5,696 bases of DNA from Pseudomonadota bacterium (lineage in GTDB: Bacteria > Pseudomonadota > Alphaproteobacteria > Rhizobiales > Xanthobacteraceae), in the NCBI GenBank assembly GCA_963205465.1, contig CAUJKG010000013.1:1-5696 (forward strand), read 5' to 3'. Position numbers and translations under genes: made by a program. Positions 4,949-5,696 of the stretch are shown here, in pieces; position 1 is the stretch's first letter; every line of letters begins with the position of its first letter. Under the pieces are notes generated by a model. That model saw only the letters and a program-made list of their open reading frames with translations, was not told where the DNA came from and ran no database searches.

Positions 4949-5692
4949 ATGGATATCGTCACCGACAATCTCGCAACCGTTAGAAACAAGATTTCCGCCG
5001 CCGCCGAACGCGCGGGCCGGAAGCCCGAGGCGGTGCGCCTCGTTCTGGTGACGAAGACCGTTGCGCCCGAACGCATCGCGCTAGCCTTGCAAAGCGGCCA
5101 GCGCGATCTCGGCGAGAACAAGGTGCAGGAAGGATTGAAAAAATCCGAAGCGCTTGCAGACAAAAACATCCGCTGGAGCATGATCGGCCACCTGCAAACC
5201 AACAAGGTCAAGGATGTGCTGCGCTTCGCCGCCGAAGTGCAATCACTCGACCGGCTGTCGCTCGCTGTGGCACTGGAAAAACGGCTTCAGCAATTCGGCC
5301 GCAGCCTCGATGTGTTGGTTCAGGTGAACACATCCGCCGAAGCCAGCAAATACGGGCTCGCGCCGGAGGAAGTGCTCCCCTTTCTGCGCGAACTGCCGGC
5401 ATTCTCCACGCTGAAGCCGAAAGGCTTTATGACGCTCGCCACGTTTACGCATGACGAGAACGAAGTGCGCCGCTGTTTCCAGCTCCTGCGTGAAATCCGG
5501 GAACGCGCACGCGATACGACTCCGCAGGGAGCTGCGCTTGCCGAACTCTCGATGGGAATGTCGGGAGACTATGCATGGGCGATCGAGGAAGGCGCAACGA
5601 TTGTGCGCGTCGGACAGGCTGTGTTCGGACCACGCGCACTCCCGGATTCCTATTACTGGCCGCAGTCCGAAAACGCGGGAAATACGGACTAG
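4949..5692 (+). CDS. yggS: YggS/PROSC-type pyridoxal 5'-phosphate homeostasis protein
   Basis: A 247-residue cytosolic PLP-binding protein of the YggS/PROSC (PLPHP) family, normally about 230-240 residues. Family landmarks: LVLVTKT (31-37) with the PLP lysine at Lys36, the same number as in E. coli YggS; LGENKVQEG (54-62); WSMIGHLQTNKVK (76-88); FMTLATF on the third strand of the barrel; and the C-terminal phosphate-binding block ELSMGMSGDYAWAIEEGATIVRVGQAVFG. These proteins fold as a TIM-like barrel resembling the N-terminal domain of alanine racemase, carry PLP without known catalysis, and buffer the free PLP pool. Two starts compete: ATG at 4949, chosen for fit to family length, and GTG at 4940, which adds three residues and has AGGA (4930-4933) 6 bases upstream. 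It is transcribed divergently from the MarR operon and the stop falls 4 bases before the window end. Confidence 0.94.
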   Translation: MDIVTDNLATVRNKISAAAERAGRKPEAVRLVLVTKTVAPERIALALQSGQRDLGENKVQEGLKKSEALADKNIRWSMIGHLQTNKVKDVLRFAAEVQSLDRLSLAVALEKRLQQFGRSLDVLVQVNTSAEASKYGLAPEEVLPFLRELPAFSTLKPKGFMTLATFTHDENEVRRCFQLLREIRERARDTTPQGAALAELSMGMSGDYAWAIEEGATIVRVGQAVFGPRALPDSYYWPQSENAGNTD

Positions 5693-5696
5693 CCTG

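Overview
The window is compact, GC-rich bacterial DNA (roughly 60% GC by eye). The first two genes, ccoI/fixI (5' end missing) followed by ccoS/fixS, are normally the last two genes of a cbb3-type cytochrome oxidase maturation cluster (ccoGHIS/fixGHIS). Together with codon use and general protein style this suggests a proteobacterium, most likely an alphaproteobacterium of the Hyphomicrobiales (Bradyrhizobium/Afipia/Rhodopseudomonas-like). That placement is an inference; no rRNA or other phylogenetic marker is present.

Layout. Bases 1-1596, plus strand: the distal end of the oxidase cluster (a Cu(I)-transporting P1B ATPase and the small membrane protein CcoS). Bases 1611-4882, minus strand: five tightly spaced genes read from right to left: a MarR-type repressor with an unusual Cys/His-rich tail, a small exported His-rich protein of unknown function, an AhpD/carboxymuconolactone decarboxylase-type peroxidase, a cytoplasmic thioredoxin-fold protein with a CPGC active site, and a DUF1185 ('amino acid synthesis') protein. 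Gaps are 23, 85, 59 and 42 bases, so they look like one operon. Bases 4883-4948: a divergent intergenic region with a good sigma70-like promoter for the minus-strand operon and a perfect 13-bp palindrome in its spacer, a probable MarR operator. Bases 4940/4949-5692, plus strand: a yggS-type PLP homeostasis protein. No gap without a gene exceeds 90 bases.

How the genes may work together. CcoI supplies copper for the CuB site of cbb3 oxidase and CcoS is needed for cofactor loading; both belong to a cluster beginning left of the window. The minus-strand operon converges on it and appears to be a separate unit. Its contents (a regulator with four clustered Cys, a CxxC AhpD-like enzyme, a CPGC redoxin, and an exported protein whose predicted mature N-terminus is histidine) suggest a thiol-, metal- or peroxide-related response autoregulated by the MarR protein. 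No pathway can be assigned from sequence alone; this operon is the best candidate here for something undescribed. I see no mobile element, CRISPR array, tRNA or rRNA.
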